From Cupriavidus sp. IDO (lineage in GTDB: Bacteria; Pseudomonadota; Gammaproteobacteria; Burkholderiales; Burkholderiaceae): a stretch of DNA of 64,000 nucleotides. Positions 1-7,453 of this stretch are shown one piece after another. The DNA lies in NCBI RefSeq assembly GCF_000812465.1, contig NZ_JWMA01000015.1:1-64000 (forward strand), in the 5' to 3' direction. Both the position numbers and the translations under genes were made by a program. Position 1 is the first letter of the stretch. Each line of letters starts with the position of its first letter. The notes beneath the pieces were generated by a model. That model worked only from the letters and a program-made list of their open reading frames with translations. It searched no databases and was not told the origin of the DNA.

Positions 1-2
1 CC

Positions 3-3000
3 CCGCCGGCCTCGCTGGCTGACTTCCTGGCGACGGTCGAGATCCTCTCGCCGCTGACACGCGAGGAACTCGAACGGCTGGCCGCGGCAGCGCAGTCGCA
101 GACGTTCGCGTTTGGCGACACGGTATGCAATGCCGGCGAATCGGCCGCAGGGCTGTTCATCGTCAGGTCGGGCTCGGTGCGCGTCTTCAACGAGGAGCAT
201 GGCAAGGAAATCAGCATGGGCGTGCGCAAGACCGGCGAGGTCTTCGCGGACATCGCGCTGCTGCGCGAGTACCGGCATGAATCGTCGGTGCGTGCGTCGG
301 GCAAGACGGAATTGCTGATGATCCCGCGCAGCGTCAGCGAAGCTGTGGTGGCGGGCAACCCGGCCGCGCTGGCGTTCATTACCAGCTACGTCGCCATCAG
401 TTCCGCCGGCGGTTTCGTGGCGCGGTTGTTCGACCTGCGCGGCAAGCTGGACAAGAGCGAGCTGCAGGACGCGGTGCGCAGCGTGGGCGTCAAGCGCGTA
501 GCGGCCGGCAAGGAGATCCTCAGGCAGGACGGGCGCGAGGACCGGCGGCTGTATGTGGTGCGCCAGGGAACGGTGCGCATCGTGCGCAACGAGGAAGGCA
601 GCGAGTTTCCGCTGGCCACGCTGGGGCAGGGCGACATCTTCGGCGAGCGCGCCTGCGTGATGCGGCAGGAACAGATCGCGTCGGCGATTGCGGAGACGGA
701 CACGCGCCTGCTGGTGATCCCGGAGAAAACGGTCCAGCTTATCCTGGAGCGCAATCCGCGCCTGCGCGAGGTGCTGGAGGAACGCATCCGCGTGATCGAC
801 CGCGAGCTGCACCGGCAGAAGAAGCTGGCCGAGCGTCGCAAGCGCCCGGTGCTGCTGGACCTGCACTCGAAGCCGGAGTTCGGCGAACGCCTGATCCGCC
901 GCTTCGCGCTGGTGGAGCAGGCCGAGGAGATGGACTGCGGCGCCGCCTGCCTGGCGATGATCTGCCGGCACTACGGCGTGCCGATGACGCTGGGCAAGCT
1001 GCGCGAACTGGCCAACGTGACCACGCAGGGCGCGACGCTCGACAGCCTGGCGCGCGCCGGCGAATCGCTGGGCTTCACCACGCGCGGCGTGCAGTGCACG
1101 CGCGATTCGCTGATGGGTTTCGAGCTGCCGTTTATCGTGCACTGGGAGGGCTATCACTACATCGTGGTGTACGGGATGTCGGCGCGCTGGGTCTGGGTGG
1201 CGGACCCGGCCATCGGCTTCCGCAAGATGAGCGCGGAGGAATTCGAGCGCGGCTGGAGCGGCACCTGCCTGCTGTTCACCGCCGGCGACAGCATGACGCA
1301 GCTGTCGGTGGCGCGTTCGCCGTGGCTGCGCTTTATCGGCTACCTGGCGCCGTACAAGAAGATCCTGGCCCACCTGTTCCTGGCGACGTTCGTGATCCAG
1401 ATGCTGGGCGTGGTGCCGCCACTGATCATCCAGAACATCCTGGACGGGGTGGTGGTGCACCAGAACGTGGGGCTGCTGCACCTGCTGATCGTGGGGCTGA
1501 TCATCTCCAATGTGTTCTCGCAGCTGATGTCCACGATCCGCGCTTACCTGGCCAACTTCATGGTGCGCAACATGGACTTCGCCATGATGTCGCACTTCTT
1601 CAAGCACACGCTGTCGCTGCCGCTGTCGTTCTTTGCCAAGCGCAAGACCGGCGATATCTTTGCGCGCTTCCAGGAGAACCAGACCATCCGCGCCTTCCTG
1701 ACCGAATCGACGGTGACTACGGCGCTGAACCTGCTGATGGTGTTTATCTACTTCACCATCATGTTTCTCTACAACATCAAGCTCACGCTGCTGCTGATCG
1801 CCTTCGTGATCCCGATCGCGGCGCTGACCGTGATCGTGACGCCGCGGGCCAAGAACTTTGCGCGCGAGGTATTCGCGACTTCCACCGACGCCAAGGCCTA
1901 CCTGATGGAAACACTGGGCGGCGCCGAGACCGTGAAGGGCATGGGCATCGAGCGGCCGGTGCGGCTGCGCTGGGAACGCAAGTACGCCAAGGCGCTGGAC
2001 CGGCAATACAAGGCGCAGGGCTTCCATATCCTGGTGGGCCTGATCAGCCAGCTGCTCAACGCCGCCACCACCATTGCCGTGCTCTGGGTGGGCGCCACGC
2101 TGGTGCTGGAGCGCGAGCTGACCATCGGCCAGCTGATTGCCTTCAATGCCTTCATGGGCAGCGTGCTGGCGCCCCTGATGGGGCTGGTGGCGCTATGGAG
2201 CCAGCTCAACGACGCTGGCGTGGCAATGGAGCGGCTGGGCGACGTGCTGGACCTGGAGCCGGAGCAGAAGCCGCAGGACGTGCTGTCGCGTGTGATGCTG
2301 CCCGACCTGCAGGGCGAGATCGCCATGAATGGCCTCTACTTCCGCTACGGCGGCGAAGACACGCCCTACGTGCTGGAAAACATCAGCTTCAGCATCAAGC
2401 CGGGCGAGATGGTGGCGATCGTCGGGCGCAGCGGCTCGGGCAAGACCACGCTGGCGAAGCTGCTGGTGGGCTTCTACAAGCCGACAGACGGATCGATGAC
2501 CGTGGACGGCTATGACCTGAACGTGATCGACACCGAGTTCTACCGTGCACAGGTGGGCTATGTGATGCAGTCCAACCTGCTGTTCTCCGGCACCATCGCC
2601 GAGAACATCGCCTGCGGCGACGACAGCCCGGAGCGCCGCCGCATCGAGGAAGTGGCCAAGATGGCCGACGCGCACGCCTTTATCAGCAAGCTGCCGCTTG
2701 GCTACGAGCAGGTGGTGGGCGAGCGCGGCATCGGCCTGTCTGGCGGCCAGATCCAGCGGCTCTGCATCGCCCGCGCGCTGTACCACGACCCGCGGCTGCT
2801 GGTGTTCGACGAGGCGACCTCGGCGCTCGATACGCAGTCCGAGAGCAATATCCTGGCGAACATGCAGGAGATCCTGCGCGGGCGCACCGCGGTCATCATC
2901 GCGCACCGGCTCAGCACCATCATGCAGGCCGACAAGATACTGGTGCTATACGAGGGCGCGATTGTCGAGCAGGGCCGCCATGAGGAACTGCTCGAACGCA

Positions 3001-3047
3001 AGGGCATGTACTTCCAGCTGGTGCAGAAGCAACTGAGTGCGGCATGA
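3..3047 (+). CDS. Peptidase-containing ABC exporter with two cNMP-binding-like domains (5' partial)
   Basis: The frame is open to the left window edge, so the N-terminus is missing; about 1014 residues are visible. Order of parts: two cyclic-nucleotide-binding-like (Crp-fold) domains at roughly residues 10-115 and 150-265, a C39 peptidase domain at about 300-430, a six-helix ABC transmembrane domain, and a nucleotide-binding domain with GRSGSGKTT, LSGGQ, LLVFDEATSALD and IAHRLST. The C39 core is intact: Gln six residues before the catalytic Cys (QAEEMDCGAA, Cys codon at 936), then His in WEGYHYIVVYG and Asp in ADPA. Such exporters cut substrates behind a double-glycine leader and export them across the inner membrane. 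The 3' end lies 4 nt before the sigma-54 activator gene, so the two are probably co-transcribed. A matching GG-leader peptide is encoded 2.2 kb downstream. Cyclic-nucleotide gating is inferred, not shown. Confidence 0.93.
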   Translation, partial: PPASLADFLATVEILSPLTREELERLAAAAQSQTFAFGDTVCNAGESAAGLFIVRSGSVRVFNEEHGKEISMGVRKTGEVFADIALLREYRHESSVRASGKTELLMIPRSVSEAVVAGNPAALAFITSYVAISSAGGFVARLFDLRGKLDKSELQDAVRSVGVKRVAAGKEILRQDGREDRRLYVVRQGTVRIVRNEEGSEFPLATLGQGDIFGERACVMRQEQIASAIAETDTRLLVIPEKTVQLILERNPRLREVLEERIRVIDRELHRQKKLAERRKRPVLLDLHSKPEFGERLIRRFALVEQAEEMDCGAACLAMICRHYGVPMTLGKLRELANVTTQGATLDSLARAGESLGFTTRGVQCTRDSLMGFELPFIVHWEGYHYIVVYGMSARWVWVADPAIGFRKMSAEEFERGWSGTCLLFTAGDSMTQLSVARSPWLRFIGYLAPYKKILAHLFLATFVIQMLGVVPPLIIQNILDGVVVHQNVGLLHLLIVGLIISNVFSQLMSTIRAYLANFMVRNMDFAMMSHFFKHTLSLPLSFFAKRKTGDIFARFQENQTIRAFLTESTVTTALNLLMVFIYFTIMFLYNIKLTLLLIAFVIPIAALTVIVTPRAKNFAREVFATSTDAKAYLMETLGGAETVKGMGIERPVRLRWERKYAKALDRQYKAQGFHILVGLISQLLNAATTIAVLWVGATLVLERELTIGQLIAFNAFMGSVLAPLMGLVALWSQLNDAGVAMERLGDVLDLEPEQKPQDVLSRVMLPDLQGEIAMNGLYFRYGGEDTPYVLENISFSIKPGEMVAIVGRSGSGKTTLAKLLVGFYKPTDGSMTVDGYDLNVIDTEFYRAQVGYVMQSNLLFSGTIAENIACGDDSPERRRIEEVAKMADAHAFISKLPLGYEQVVGERGIGLSGGQIQRLCIARALYHDPRLLVFDEATSALDTQSESNILANMQEILRGRTAVIIAHRLSTIMQADKILVLYEGAIVEQGRHEELLERKGMYFQLVQKQLSAA

Positions 3048-3051
3048 AGCC

Positions 3052-4368
3052 ATGAAGCTATATAACCAGGGCGCCACTCCCGCCAATGTCACGTCGCCGG
3101 TTTCCTTTGCCGGGCTGATCGAGAAGATCGAGATCCTGCGCTCGACGCTACGCTGGTCCTCCAAGCTCGACCGGCCCGAGATCGAGAAGCTGCTCAAGCA
3201 GGCCACCACGCTGCGCGACGAGGTGATGGGCCTGTCGCACAAGGAGCGCTTTGTGCAGGCGGCCACGGCCGAGCCCGCGCCGCAGGAGGAGGTCGAACGC
3301 CTGCCGCGCGAACGGCGGCAGGCGCTGATGGAACGCAGCTTTATATTCGAAGGCACCTTTGGCGACAACCCGAAGCTGCTCGAAGCGCTGGAGATCGCCG
3401 AGAAGGCGGCGCCCACCGACCTGCCGGTGCTGATCGACGGCGAGAGCGGCACCGGCAAGGAGCTGATGGCCAAGGTCATCCACGCCAACGGCTCGCGCAC
3501 CGACAAGCCGTTCATCTCCGTCAACTGCGGCGCGATTCCCGACAGCCTGCTCGAGTCCGAACTGTTCGGCCACAAGAAAGGCGCCTTCACCGGTGCCAGC
3601 AATGACCGGCGCGGGAAGTTCGAGAGCGCGCATACCGGCACCATCTTTCTCGACGAGATCGGCGAGCTGCCATTGACGGGGCAGGTCAAGCTGCTGCGCG
3701 TGCTGGAGGCGCACGAGATCCAGCGGGTGGGATCGGACGAGGCCATTTCGGTGGATGCGCGCATCGTCGCCGCCACCAACAAGGACCTGCGCCGCATGAG
3801 CCAGGCCGGCACCTTCCGCGAAGACCTGTTCTACCGCCTCAGCGTCATCCACGTCAGCCTGCCAGCGCTGCGGGAGCGGCGCGACGAGATCTCGCTGCTG
3901 GTGTCCTACTTCAGTGACGAGGCCGCGGGCATGCTCAAGCGGCGGCCGGTGAAACTGACGCCGCGGCTGCGCGACTTCCTGATGCACTACGACTACCCGG
4001 GCAATATCCGCGAGCTGCGCAACCTGATGTACCGGATCTCGTGCCTGGCGGGCGATACCGCTGATGTCATCCACCTGCCGCAGGACATCCGGCCCAAGCC
4101 GACCGGGCTATTGGTGGTAGCGTCCGGTGCGCAGGCAGTGCCCGAAGCGGTGATCGCCACGTCGCTCAGCGAAGCCAAGCGCGCGGCCAGCGACGAGGCC
4201 GAGCGCGCCTTCCTCGAGCGCGGCCTGCAGGAGGTGGGGGGCACTGTCGCCGAACTGGCGCGGCGCTTCGACATGAACCGCTCGCACCTGCAGATGCTGC
4301 TCAAGAAGCATGGCATCCATTCCAAGGACTTCAGGGGCAACCGGCAAGCCGAAGGCGGGAAGGTGTAG
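3052..4368 (+). CDS. Sigma-54-dependent transcriptional activator (no classical sensor domain)
   Basis: A 438-aa bacterial enhancer-binding protein. The AAA+ core carries Walker A GESGTGKE (about 130-137), the sigma-54 contact loop GAFTGA (177-182), Walker B IFLDEIGE (about 198-205) and the R-finger region EDLFYRLSV. A Fis-type helix-turn-helix (AELARRFDMNRSHLQMLL) sits near the C-terminus. The first 95 residues are charged and helical; I recognise no receiver, GAF or PAS domain. A GTG at 3037 in the same frame would add five residues and overlap the exporter; the ATG at 3052, 4 nt after the exporter stop, is preferred. Its likely targets are the -24/-12 elements found upstream of the peptide gene (5569-5584) and perhaps the LRAT gene (5914-5929). 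How its activity is controlled is unknown; the adjacent PP2C phosphatase is one candidate input. Confidence 0.93.
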   Translation: MKLYNQGATPANVTSPVSFAGLIEKIEILRSTLRWSSKLDRPEIEKLLKQATTLRDEVMGLSHKERFVQAATAEPAPQEEVERLPRERRQALMERSFIFEGTFGDNPKLLEALEIAEKAAPTDLPVLIDGESGTGKELMAKVIHANGSRTDKPFISVNCGAIPDSLLESELFGHKKGAFTGASNDRRGKFESAHTGTIFLDEIGELPLTGQVKLLRVLEAHEIQRVGSDEAISVDARIVAATNKDLRRMSQAGTFREDLFYRLSVIHVSLPALRERRDEISLLVSYFSDEAAGMLKRRPVKLTPRLRDFLMHYDYPGNIRELRNLMYRISCLAGDTADVIHLPQDIRPKPTGLLVVASGAQAVPEAVIATSLSEAKRAASDEAERAFLERGLQEVGGTVAELARRFDMNRSHLQMLLKKHGIHSKDFRGNRQAEGGKV

Positions 4369-4377
4369 CCGCGGGTC

Positions 4378-5166
4378 TTACGAATCGAGTTCCGGATTCA
4401 CCAGCGTCTTGTCCGTACCGTAGAGGTCCTCGGCGCGAATGACGACGACCGAAACGTTGTCGTGCCCGCCTGCGTCCAGTGCCTGCTCCACGAGCAACCG
4501 CGCGGCCTCCGCGACGTCGCTGCCGGTGCGGACGCCGCCAAGCGTGGCGGCGATGGCGTCATCGTCCACTTCATTGCTGAGCCCGTCGCTGCACAGCAGG
4601 AATACGTCGGCGTCGTCCACGTTGACCATCACCTGCTCCATCGCCAGCGTGTCGGCCGCGCCGACCGCGCGCGTGATGGTGTTGTGGGCCGGATGGTGGC
4701 GCGCTTCCTCGGCCGTGATCAGGCCGCGGGCGAGCAGGCGCTGAACCTGATTGTGGTCGCGCGTGAGCTGTTTGAGCTGTCCGTCGCGCATCAGGTAGAG
4801 CCGGCTGTCGCCGGCCCACAGGCAGCCGCAGCGCCGGTCGCCGGCCATCAGCATGACCACCGTGCTGCCGATGCAGCCTACCCGCATGCGCGCGGCTTCG
4901 TCGATCAGGGCGCGGTTGACATCCTGCATGGCCGCGCGCGTTTCGTGCAGCAGCGCTTCCAGCAAGGACTGCGGTGGCATGGCGGCCAGGGCCTGGACCA
5001 CGGCCTGGCTGGCAAAATCGCCGACAGCGTGCCCGCCCATGCCGTCGGCCACCGCCCAGATGCCCTGGCCGGGCAGGTCGAGGCAGGCGTCTTCATTGCG
5101 CTCCCGGACCAGCCCGACGTCGGTGCAGGCGGCGGAGGTCCAGCGGAATTGCGATACGCAGGTCAA
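4378..5166 (-). CDS. PP2C-family serine/threonine protein phosphatase
   Basis: A 262-aa stand-alone PPM/PP2C phosphatase, predicted cytosolic. The metal-binding and catalytic motifs are intact: RNEDAC near the N-terminus, VADGMGGHAVGD, GSTVV, WAGDSRLYLMRDG, LCSDGLSNEVDDDA and DNVSVVVI. The chosen start is a TTG at 5166, preceded by GGAGA at a normal spacing. A second TTG at 5226 would add 20 residues that do not look like PP2C sequence. The gene follows the GG-leader peptide gene on the same strand with a 63-nt gap, so both are probably read from the sigma-54 promoter at 5569-5584. It converges on the activator gene with 9 nt between the stops. Bacterial PP2C enzymes normally oppose a Hanks-type Ser/Thr kinase; none is visible here, so a partner may lie upstream of the window. 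Confidence 0.93.
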   Translation of the reverse strand: MTCVSQFRWTSAACTDVGLVRERNEDACLDLPGQGIWAVADGMGGHAVGDFASQAVVQALAAMPPQSLLEALLHETRAAMQDVNRALIDEAARMRVGCIGSTVVMLMAGDRRCGCLWAGDSRLYLMRDGQLKQLTRDHNQVQRLLARGLITAEEARHHPAHNTITRAVGAADTLAMEQVMVNVDDADVFLLCSDGLSNEVDDDAIAATLGGVRTGSDVAEAARLLVEQALDAGGHDNVSVVVIRAEDLYGTDKTLVNPELDS

Positions 5167-5229
5167 GATATTCTCCAGTCTGCGCAGGGTTGAGGTGGCG
5201 CGCCAGCTCGCGCCACGGCGGCACAACGG

Positions 5230-5523
5230 TCAGATCAGCCGGCCGTCGTTCCTTGCACCCTGGTCAACCCGCACGTTGATATTCGAGTTGGGCGCGTTAT
5301 TGCGGACGTCGATGTTCTGGAACTGGTTGTTCATCTGATCAGCATAGAAGCTGTTGTTGATCTCGTAAAAGTTGATCACCGCGGCACCCGGCGAATTGGT
5401 GGGCCGCACGAACGGCTGAATCCAGCCGAATACCCAGGGGGCGCCACCGCCACGGATGTGGCCCATGGCGCGCCTGTCCAGGTCGCGGTGGGTGTTGAGG
5501 TCCTTGATTGCCAGGGTGGCCAT
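5230..5523 (-). CDS. Double-glycine-leader secreted peptide precursor, candidate C39 exporter substrate
   Basis: A 97-aa protein. Its N-terminus has the hallmarks of a C39 leader: Gly25-Gly26 as -2/-1, Ile at -4, Met at -7 and Leu at -12, inside the stretch DLDRRAMGHIRGG. Cleavage after Gly26 would release a 71-residue, cysteine-free product starting GAPWVFGWIQPF and ending in an Asn/Gln-rich tail (for example QMNNQFQNIDVRNN). The lack of Cys argues against a lanthipeptide or disulfide bacteriocin. The start is set by GGAGA about 8 nt before an ATG; the longer open frame upstream lies beyond the promoter and is probably not translated. The locus also encodes an exporter with the matching protease, a sigma-54 activator and a phosphatase. 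Whether the product is an antimicrobial, a signal or a surface polymer subunit cannot be told from sequence. Confidence 0.8.
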   Translation of the reverse strand: MATLAIKDLNTHRDLDRRAMGHIRGGGAPWVFGWIQPFVRPTNSPGAAVINFYEINNSFYADQMNNQFQNIDVRNNAPNSNINVRVDQGARNDGRLI

Positions 5524-5568
5524 GATCGGTCTCCGTATCTCGAGGCGCGGTGCGCCGTGCCTGAGATG

Positions 5569-5584
5569 AGCAAGGCGCGTGCCA
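5569..5584 (-). promoter_or_regulatory. Sigma-54 (-24/-12) promoter of the GG-peptide gene
   Basis: Read on the minus strand the site is TGGCACG-CGCC-TTGCT, matching the RpoN consensus TGGCACG-N4-TTGC(A/T) at every fixed position, with GG and GC 10 nt apart. It ends about 45 nt before the ATG at 5523, which puts the expected transcript start near 5560 and leaves a roughly 37-nt untranslated leader containing the GGAGA ribosome site. A sigma-54 activator is encoded 1.2 kb away. Confidence 0.82.
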
Positions 5585-5715
5585 TCCCAAGGCGGGCATC
5601 TGGGGCCGGACCGGATCTGGCGGGCTGGCGCCGTTTGCGGGCGGAATGGCACCGGGGATTCATATGGCGCAGCGCCGCCAGCGTTGGTGTCCGGCCGACA
5701 CACCTGGCAGAAAGG

Positions 5716-5838
5716 TGGTGGGCATCGACCACCATCCAGGGCAGCGTCGGACGCCCGCACTGCCCGCAGCCTGAGAAATCCCTGCAACTGACCAACTGGC
5801 AGTGGCCAGCCAACAGAACCACCATTCCTGTGTTGGCC
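5716..5838. promoter_or_regulatory. Candidate activator-binding dyads between two divergent sigma-54 promoters
   Basis: Two inverted repeats lie between the divergent -24/-12 elements: TGGTGG-N7-CCACCA at 5716-5734, and an imperfect dyad built on GGCCAGCCAACAG (5804-5816) and CTGTGTTGGCC (5828-5838). Enhancer-binding proteins usually bind dyads 80-200 bp upstream of their promoter, and these sit about 80-250 bp from one or both. The assignment rests on position and symmetry only. Nothing else recognisable fills the 463-nt gap between 5523 and 5987. Confidence 0.3.
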
Positions 5839-5913
5839 CGCCTACGACAGTTGAGTCCGGCCGGAATCGCCATTTTTCCCGGAGACCCTTGTCCCGCCGT
5901 CAGCGGTGGTCGC

Positions 5914-5929
5914 TGGCATGGTTGATGCG
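5914..5929 (+). promoter_or_regulatory. Sigma-54-like promoter upstream of the LRAT-domain gene
   Basis: TGGCATG-GTTG-ATGCG keeps the essential GG and GC dinucleotides 10 nt apart and departs from consensus at one position in each flanking part. It ends 58 nt before the ATG at 5987 and points towards that gene. It is weaker than the element for the peptide gene, so it may be a genuine weaker promoter or a chance match. Confidence 0.45.
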
Positions 5930-5986
5930 GTTTGCCTGCAACGACGCAGGAATGCCTGCAGCAACCAGACAGATCAGAGGCCAGCC

Positions 5987-6466
5987 ATGAACCACCAGGA
6001 TCAACAAGCGCGCGACAGCCGGATTGCCGACGATCTGCCGCTGGGCGCCCACCTGGTGACCGAACGCCACGGCTACGTTCACCATGGCATCTACGCCGGC
6101 GAAGGCCGCGTCATCCACTATGCCGGCTTCGCCCGCTCGCTGCACGCTGCCCCGGTCGAGGAAACCTCGCTGGAAGACTTTGCGGGCGGCTACCGCATCG
6201 CCATCCGCAACGAACCCTGCGCCCGCTTCGTCGGCCCGGAAGCCGTCCGCCGTGCCCGTTCCCGCCTCGGCGAAAACGCATACCACCTGCTTACCAACAA
6301 CTGCGAGCACTTCTGCTCGTGGTGCCTGTCGGGCAAAAGCCGCAGCGAACAAGTGGAAACCTGCCTGCGTCATCCCGGCGTTGCCCTGCACACCGTCGCG
6401 CTGCTGCTCGGCGTCTTCCTGCAAGCGCACGGCGTCGGCCTGCAACTCAGCCTGCGCGCGGCCTGA
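5987..6466 (+). CDS. LRAT-domain (NlpC/P60-like fold) protein with C-terminal membrane segment
   Basis: A 159-aa protein matching the lecithin:retinol acyltransferase-like fold. It has the His-containing strand GYVHHGIYAGEG (His about 32-33), a second His in RVIHYAG (His44) and the Cys nucleophile in TNNCEHFC (Cys106). Members are thiol acyltransferases or hydrolases acting on lipids or amides. Residues about 131-152 form one hydrophobic helix, suggesting a tail-anchored membrane protein. The ATG at 5987 starts just before the conserved core; an upstream in-frame start at 5906 would run through the putative sigma-54 promoter. The gene is divergent from the GG-peptide gene and may share its activator. 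A role in acylating or processing the exported peptide or the envelope is only a guess. Confidence 0.8.
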   Translation: MNHQDQQARDSRIADDLPLGAHLVTERHGYVHHGIYAGEGRVIHYAGFARSLHAAPVEETSLEDFAGGYRIAIRNEPCARFVGPEAVRRARSRLGENAYHLLTNNCEHFCSWCLSGKSRSEQVETCLRHPGVALHTVALLLGVFLQAHGVGLQLSLRAA

Positions 6467-6502
6467 GTGCCGCGGCCTGCCACAAATACCAAGGAGCCTG
6501 CC

Positions 6503-6691
6503 ATGTCCGGACTGATCGACTGGGAACAACGTTGCAGCCTGTGCGGCCGAGCCTGCCACCGCCGTTGCGTGGCGCCGGCCTCCAGCGCCCGTGGCCGCCA
6601 CCGCGCCGGCCGCCGTATCCCGCGCAATGTGGCGCGTCCGGCACGCACGGCTTCCGAAGGACGCCAGGGCGGAGAACGCCGCCGCTGTTGA
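6503..6691 (+). CDS. Small Cys/Arg-rich hypothetical ORF
   Basis: A 62-codon frame with AAGGAG about 7 nt before its ATG, 36 nt downstream of the LRAT gene. The product starts MSGLIDWEQRCSLCGRACH, with closely spaced Cys residues that could bind metal, then becomes very Arg-rich, as shadow frames in GC-rich DNA often do. I recognise no family. The good ribosome site and the position favour a gene; the composition of the second half argues against it. Confidence 0.25.
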   Translation: MSGLIDWEQRCSLCGRACHRRCVAPASSARGRHRAGRRIPRNVARPARTASEGRQGGERRRC

Positions 6692-6733
6692 TCCAAATTC
6701 CCCGGCGGCGAGCCGGGCAGGGGAGGTTTTTGA

Positions 6734-6739
6734 TATACT
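6734..6739 (+). promoter_or_regulatory. Probable -10 box of the tRNA-Arg gene
   Basis: TATACT lies about 57 nt before the tRNA 5' end, in an AT-rich patch (TTTTTGATATACTCC). No convincing -35 hexamer sits 16-18 nt upstream, so only the -10 is proposed. Confidence 0.4.
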
Positions 6740-6795
6740 CCGCCCCGTCTTCAGGATCACCGCGCCCGCGGTTCCCGGTCCTGACAGCTCTGTCC

Positions 6796-6870
6796 CTCGC
6801 CGTAGTTCAATGGATAGAACGAGCGCCTCCTAAGCGCTAGATACAGGTTCGATTCCTGTCGGCGGGACCA
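6796..6870 (+). tRNA. tRNA-Arg (anticodon CCU)
   Basis: A full cloverleaf can be drawn: acceptor CTCGCCG with CGGCGGG, D-stem GTTC/GAAC, anticodon stem AGCGC/GCGCT around the loop CTCCTAA (anticodon CCT), T-arm ACAGG-TTCGATT-CCTGT, discriminator A and an encoded CCA. The acceptor has one G-U pair. Its 3' end is the core of a duplicated attachment-like site (see 6855-8003). Confidence 0.95.
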
Positions 6871-6974
6871 GTTTTCGCCGCCTGAAATACCCGCAAAGCC
6901 TTACTGGGTAAGGCATTCAAGGTTTATCAAGGTCTCCGTGGTGTACCAAGCAGTGTACCAATCGGTGTACCAAA

Positions 6975-7169
6975 ATGACCTTCTTTCGCCTGAGTAGCAC
7001 CGTAGTAGTCACAGTGAGCCATCTGAAGAAACGTTCGCCGACAGGGCCGTACTGGTTCAATCGAGGCGTCCCCAAGGACCTTGTCTCCGTGGTAGGCAAG
7101 ACTTCGATTCAGTTCAGTCTGAAGACCCGCGATCTGAGGCTCGCTGCTCGTCTGCCCCTCCAGTTCTGA
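6975..7169 (+). pseudogene. Phage-type integrase, N-terminal remnant
   Basis: The 64 codons encode SHLKKRSPTGPYWFNRGVP and, further on, IQFSLKTRDLRLAARL, resembling the N-terminal arm-binding region of phage-type tyrosine integrases (pattern: x-W-x-x-R-x-V-P-x-D-L ... S-L-x-T-x-D-x-x-x-A). The usual protein is 350-450 aa with a C-terminal catalytic R-H-R-Y domain; none follows, as the frame stops at 7169. Its place directly after the tRNA 3' end is standard for such integrases. Confidence 0.65.
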
Positions 7170-7453
7170 CAAGTACCCCCTCCCTGCCACACTCACCCTC
7201 ACTTCAAAAAAGCCGGTAAAGCCTCGACTGCGGTGTTGTTGTTCGGCCTTGTGTGACTGAGATCGCCGCCAGAGAAATTTGAAACGGGAGCGGCAAGGTA
7301 CCCCCTGCCACCCACCCGGGGGCCTTTCCGCAGAACAGGGGGGGGCAGAGATCACCAACAGGTCACCCATGGAGGCGCGGTTCTCCCCTGAGGTTTGGCT
7401 TCATGTGACCATGTATGATCTCGGCCACGGGTAAATTCAAACGGGGGAAGAAG

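Noticed and set aside
1094..2515. 473-codon frame inside the exporter gene
   Set aside because: It is a frame-shifted shadow of the exporter with Arg/Ala/Gly-rich low-complexity composition and no ribosome site.
5230..5787. Longer 185-codon version of the GG-peptide gene
   Set aside because: The extra N-terminus would be encoded upstream of and through the sigma-54 promoter and would hide the leader; the internal ATG at 5523 has a good ribosome site.
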